Origin: Oceanimonas doudoroffii
GTDB lineage: Bacteria > Pseudomonadota > Gammaproteobacteria > Enterobacterales > Aeromonadaceae
Assembly (NCBI RefSeq): GCF_002242685.1
Contig: NZ_NBIM01000001.1
Span: forward strand, 1,798,001-1,862,000
Length of the DNA stretch: 64,000 bases
Direction: 5' to 3'
Below the pieces are notes generated by a model. The model saw only the letters and a list, made by a program, of their open reading frames with translations, had not been told where the DNA came from and did no database searches. The translations under genes were made by a program, and so were the position numbers. Below, in pieces: positions 63,910-64,000 of this stretch (the stretch's first letter is position 1; every line of letters starts with the position of its first letter).

Positions 63910-63934
63910 AAGCCCCGCTTTACCGGGGCTTTTT
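63910..63934. terminator. Bidirectional terminator between mutS and rpoS
   Basis: AGCCCCG and CGGGGCT pair with a 6-base loop, flanked by AAAA and TTTT, so it can stop both convergent genes. Confidence 0.85.
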
Positions 63935-63952
63935 CATGAGGCCAGCTTAGTA

Positions 63953-64000
63953 TTACTCGCTGTGAAACAGGGTGTCGATATTCAGCCCCTGCTGGGTGAG
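63953..64000 (-). CDS. rpoS: RNA polymerase sigma factor RpoS (3' end only)
   Basis: The leftward frame at the window edge reads LTQQGLNIDTLFHSE then stop, matching the C-terminal end of RpoS (Q-x-Q-G-L-N-I-x-x-L-F). Position convergent with mutS supports it. Only the last 15 codons are present. Confidence 0.85.
   Translation of the reverse strand, partial: LTQQGLNIDTLFHSE

Overview
The window looks like the chromosome of a high-GC marine or brackish gammaproteobacterium, most likely of the Aeromonadales (an Oceanimonas / Zobellella / Oceanisphaera type). This is inferred from gene order and protein flavour, not from a database search. Supporting blocks are pilMNOPQ-aroKB-damX-dam-rpe-gph-trpS, oxyR beside a peroxiredoxin-glutaredoxin fusion, oadGAB, csrA-tRNA-Ser-tRNA-Arg(x3), alaS-recX-recA-pncC, and mutS facing rpoS.

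Layout. Bases 1-7.2 kb: the end of sodA, a lipoprotein, a STAS-like protein, then a MarR regulator divergent from a homogentisate pathway (hmgA, fumarylacetoacetase, acetoacetyl-CoA synthetase). 7.3-14.4 kb: leftward trpS-gph-rpe, dam-damX and aroB-aroK. 14.5-21.8 kb: type IV pilus alignment/secretin operon pilM-Q, divergent from mrcA (PBP1A). 21.9-25.1 kb: oxyR, prx-grx, a YdcH-like gene and dusA. 38-46 kb: zur, alr, dnaB, a Tim44-like membrane protein and the sodium-pump oxaloacetate decarboxylase. 46-51.9 kb: four tRNAs, csrA, alaS, recX, recA and pncC. 52-61 kb: a TSUP permease, a DUF3726 gene with an unknown partner, and a LysR regulator divergent from an aldehyde dehydrogenase / dipeptidase-like / BCCT transporter set followed by a RidA protein; the pathway is unassigned. 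61.3-64 kb: mutS and the 3' end of rpoS.

The exceptional region is a 12.77-kb integrated element in the 5' end of dusA (25,031-37,813). Its ends can be placed to the base. A 12-bp identical core lies in dusA codons for P-M-L-D, and the displaced native first codons of dusA plus their promoter sit at the right end. The element encodes a dusA-type integrase, a Panacea-type antitoxin with a small membrane protein, an excisionase-like HTH protein, a P2 GpO-like scaffold/protease with its D-H-S triad, a coiled-coil protein, a C4-like structured leader with an Icd/Ash-like small protein, a PrtN-like protein, a P2 gpA-type rolling-circle initiator, a second integrase and an Ogr/Delta zinc finger. 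I see no portal, terminase, major capsid or tail gene. It reads as a P2-type phage satellite that would need a helper.

Two features of the element stand out. First, two 20-bp boxes with the same arms as the LexA box before recA lie over promoters in the element, one ahead of the scaffold operon, suggesting direct SOS control. Second, between ogr and the right end is an AT-rich, oppositely oriented array of three one-gene units. Recombination-box pairing (GTTATGC/GCATAAC, GTTATAT/ATATAAC, GTTAATT/AGTTAAC) and at least one well-formed attC mark them as integron cassettes carried by the satellite, without an integron integrase. Their genes (a HEPN-like protein, a membrane-anchored coiled-coil protein and an unknown) are candidate defence cargo.
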